From: Prochilodus magdalenae
Taxonomy: Eukaryota; Chordata; Actinopteri; Characiformes; Prochilodontidae
Assembly: GCA_024036415.1 (NCBI GenBank)
Contig: JAMWET010003419.1
Location: 791,001 to 855,000 of the forward strand
Direction: 5' to 3'
DNA length: 64,000 bases
The notes below the pieces were generated by a model. The model ran no database searches. It was not told the origin of the DNA and saw nothing but the letters and a program-made list of their open reading frames with translations. Numbering within the stretch: the stretch's first letter is position 1; the number at the start of each line of letters is the position of its first letter. The position numbers were made by a program, and so were the translations under genes. Shown one piece after another: positions 61,386 through 64,000 of the stretch.

Positions 61386-61408
61386 ATATCTATCTATCTA
61401 TCTATCTA
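61210..61408 (+). mobile_element. Retroposon 3' end terminating in a (TATC)n microsatellite
   Basis: The string aaatttccttcgggatcaataaagtatc (61318-61346) is a very common 3' terminus of a teleost non-LTR retrotransposon. It runs straight into about 16 TATC units (61343-61408, one tata interruption). The upstream 61210-61318 is presumably the rest of the 3' UTR. No coding sequence remains. Confidence 0.65.
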
Positions 61409-62829
61409 ATGTTTTATTTGCTGAATGAGTGGAACAGCAGATCATATTTAATGTTTTATTTAATACCAATAAGATTAAAATAAATAGAAATAACACTAAA
61501 ACATTATAATTCATTCATATTTAATATTTCTCTATATTTAATTGAATAAAGGAAATCATCAAATCTTAAAAAAAAACACCAGTCATTGTTTGCAGTTATT
61601 TATTTGCATATAAAAATCTATATATTCATATAATTTACATATTTTATACAGGGGATTGTACCAGTTAAGTGACTAGGGATCATTTATTTAGGTCTATTTG
61701 TCATGAAATATGTCACAGTATACAATCAAATATTAATTCAGTCATTTGTTTAAAAAGTCACTTTCATATCATGAGGCATTCCAGATTTCAATACCATCAT
61801 GTTCAATCCTGATGCATTAATTACTGATTTATTCCGCTCTTGCAGTCATCCCCTCATCTGTTCATCCTTCTGTATGGAATCAAAATATCCCTTTTCTGCT
61901 GTTTTTAAGCTTCCTAATTATTTGTGAAGCTGCAGACGTCTGGCATATTAGAATGTATATACGTCTATTTAAACAAACCCTTTACTGTAAATCTATATAC
62001 ATATAATTAACTGTATACATTTGATCCTGATTATGCCTATAACTGCTGTCCATCGGAGCTGTCCATTCCCTCAGATTAAAGCCACTCCTTTACTAATAGT
62101 AGGTGGGGCTTGGCCGAGTGCCAAGAAGTGGCTGAACTTAATTCTACTTTCTCAGGTTCCTCGTCGTTTAATGAATCATTTGCGCCCGTGCTTCTATTTC
62201 AGGGCCAGCCGTAAGCTAACACCAGCCGCATTCACAGTCCGAAGCACCACCCTCTCGTGTGCACAAGCTGCATTCGCGTGGCAGCGAAACAGAACGGTGC
62301 ACTCGTTCCACGTTACGAAATGCCTCTCATGTTCAAGGCCGTGTGCACCGGTGTCTGATAAACAATATGAAAGGAGTGACAGATCAATCATTTAAAGAAT
62401 GAAAATCCAATTCAGCCTTTTCTCCTTTATTCCTACATCAATCCATCAGCCAGGACTCTTCGGTTCCGCCAGTATTTACCAAGTTTAACCCTTTAAACCA
62501 ACCATAGAGGCATCCAGAGGTCAGCTGTTCGTGTGCTGTTGCTATGACCTCACAACGGCACCCCTCCAGTTCACATACAGCCCTCAACTCGGACTCCTGT
62601 CCGGCTACTGCAATGCCGTGAATGTGTCATGTTGAGACTGGAATATCATTTACAAGCAAAACACACCCAGTACCAGTAATATCAGTAACGGTAGCACTGG
62701 AGGATGACATCAGCAGACTACACCAGACAGCGCCTGCTGGAGAATCATGGATAAATTTACGAGCGGCAAAAGCAACAGCAAAGCAGAAAACTCCAGTTCC
62801 CCACAAAACCAGGCATAACCCACAGTCAG
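61409..62829. other. Intron stretch, no gene seen
   Basis: AT-rich to 62040, then of more mixed composition. The overlapping open frames at 62021-62395 have no recognised domain. A RIM2 alternative exon was sought here by eye and not found. Confidence 0.5.
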
Positions 62830-63765
62830 GGTGAGGAGAACCGGCTCCATGAAGAATGAAAATGTTTCGAGAAAAGATAAGTTTTTAAGTGAGTTTTGAA
62901 GACGGAAAGAAAGGGTGAAGTGCGTATAGATGAAGGTAGGGAGTTCCAGAGTGTGGGGGGGCAGCAACACTAAACGACCTGCCACCCATAGAGGAAAGCC
63001 TGGACCTAGGAACAGCCAGGAGACCAGAGTCAGAGGACCTTAGCTTACGTGATGGAACGTAAGGATGAAGGAGGGCTGACAGATAGGTGGGTGCTAGGCC
63101 GTGTAGGGCTTTAAAGGTCAGGAGAAGGATCTTATAGTGGATGCACTCTGTAACTGGTAGCCAGTGTAGCTGAAGAAGGATGGGGGTGATGTGTGCGGAC
63201 TTCTTGGTGCGGACTAAGACTCTGGCTGTGGAGTTTTGGATATACTGTAGAGGGCGAAGGGTTTTGGAGGGTAGACCATGGAACAGAGCATTGCAGTAAT
63301 CTAGCCTAGATGAAATAAATGCATGAACCAGAGTCTCAGCATCTTTCAAAGTAAGCAGTGGGCGGAGCCTAGCAATATTACGAAGATGAAAAAATGCAGA
63401 CTTTGTCAGAGATGTAATATGGGAAACAAAACTGAGGCAGGGGTCAAACAGAACACCAAGGTTCCGCACAGTAGTGGACGGGGTGACTGGTGTGTCATTA
63501 ACAACAAGCACACAGTCGGAGTAAGCAGAGACAGCTGTCTTAGTGCCAATAATTATAAACTCAGTTTTTTTACTATTAAGCTTCAGAAAGTTAGCATTCA
63601 ACCAGTTTGTTAACTCCTGAATGCAGTGCAACAGTGAGGAAGGTGGAAAAGATCCAGTGGGTTTGAGGCTAAGGTAAATCTGAATATCATCATTATATAA
63701 AGGTAACAAATACATGCAGATGAAGCTTATTTTGTCGCCATATATAACAAAATGCACTACTTTTT
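62830..63765 (-). mobile_element. L2-like LINE ORF2 fragment, 5'-truncated and frameshifted
   Basis: The minus-strand frame from 63757 encodes an RT C-terminal half: YNDDIQIYLSLKP (catalytic box at 63686-63697, YNDD instead of YADD), LNSKKTEFIIIG, VRNLGVLFD, HITSLTKSAFFHLRNIARLR, SRLDYCNALFHGLP, LQLHWLPV and YKILLLTFKALHGLAP. A few extra residues precede the catalytic box. The C-terminus shifts to another frame near a G7 run (62955-62961) and continues as ELPTFIYTHFTLSFRLQNSLK. Sequence upstream of the catalytic box is missing, so the element is inactive. It is an L2/CR1-clade type by motif pattern. Confidence 0.85.
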
Positions 63766-64000
63766 AAAGGGGGTCAAATATGAACAAATAACACATGCGA
63801 TTTATCAGGATTAACTACACAACTACAGGCAATTAATCACAAGGAGTTATTTTAACATTGTTGTTTCTATTGACAAAGTCATTGTTAAATGTTTACAGCA
63901 GCTGGCGTTTTCAAGTGGTGTGCAAAAGAGAAAGACATTTACGATTTTTAAGATGGCAAAAAATGAAATTGGAGACAGTATTGATTTTGGACCTCCAGCA
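63766..64000. other. Intron end stretch, nothing recognised
   Basis: AT-rich sequence upstream of the LINE truncation point, with no exon or repeat recognised. Confidence 0.5.

Larger units (their letters stand above)
60853..64000 (-). other. Upstream RIMS2 intron, 5' exon outside window
   Basis: The acceptor at 60853-60855 shows that at least one more RIM2 exon lies upstream on the minus strand. The expected N-terminal sequence (the ERKIILAVMDRQKKE-type helix) is not found up to 64000. The stretch contains an AAAT microsatellite, a retroposon tail, a degraded LINE and otherwise AT-rich sequence without a recognised gene. A small alternative RIM2 exon cannot be excluded. Confidence 0.7.

Overview
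The window looks like teleost fish nuclear DNA. It is AT-rich and intron-dominated, with GT/AG splice sites, CA/CT microsatellites and decayed fish-type retrotransposons and MITEs. A long palindromic repeat present in three copies is of a kind I associate, from memory only, with characin-like (otophysan) fishes; that narrower placement is weak.

Only one protein-coding gene is clearly present. It is on the minus strand and encodes a RIMS2-type (RIM2) active-zone scaffold. Three coding exons are visible. Exon 60642-60852 carries the RIM helix and the first three CxxC pairs of the FYVE-like zinc finger. Exon 42519-42802 carries the last CxxC pair and the SGAWFY Rab-contact motif. Exon 31438-31559 is best read as an alternative first coding exon that would give a RIM2 form without the zinc finger; it sits in a CpG-rich promoter-like block and ends in the same codon phase as the zinc-finger exon. 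The RIMS2 N-terminal exon(s) should lie beyond 64000. The bulk of the gene (PDZ, C2A, C2B) should lie before position 1 in transcriptional direction.

Layout from low to high coordinate: 1-31437 is intron with a degenerate endonuclease plus reverse-transcriptase LINE (about 360-2230), a palindromic element with a nested MITE (6835-7420), a second LINE 3' end (19690-20577) and several MITE relics. 31438-32330 is the alternative exon and promoter. 32331-42518 is intron with an L2-like LINE tail. 42519-42802 is the second zinc-finger exon. 42803-60641 is a 17.8-kb intron that holds a CpG island with no assigned exon (about 49700-50150), two more palindromic-element copies, a roughly 4.1-kb minisatellite of 47-bp units and an adjoining 21-bp array. 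60642-60852 is the first zinc-finger exon. 60853-64000 is upstream intron with a retroposon tail that ends in a TATC microsatellite and a frameshifted LINE.

I see no operon, CRISPR array, rRNA or tRNA gene. The points most worth follow-up are the alternative RIM2 first exon, the orphan CpG island inside the intron that splits the zinc finger, and the large minisatellite with its higher-order duplication.
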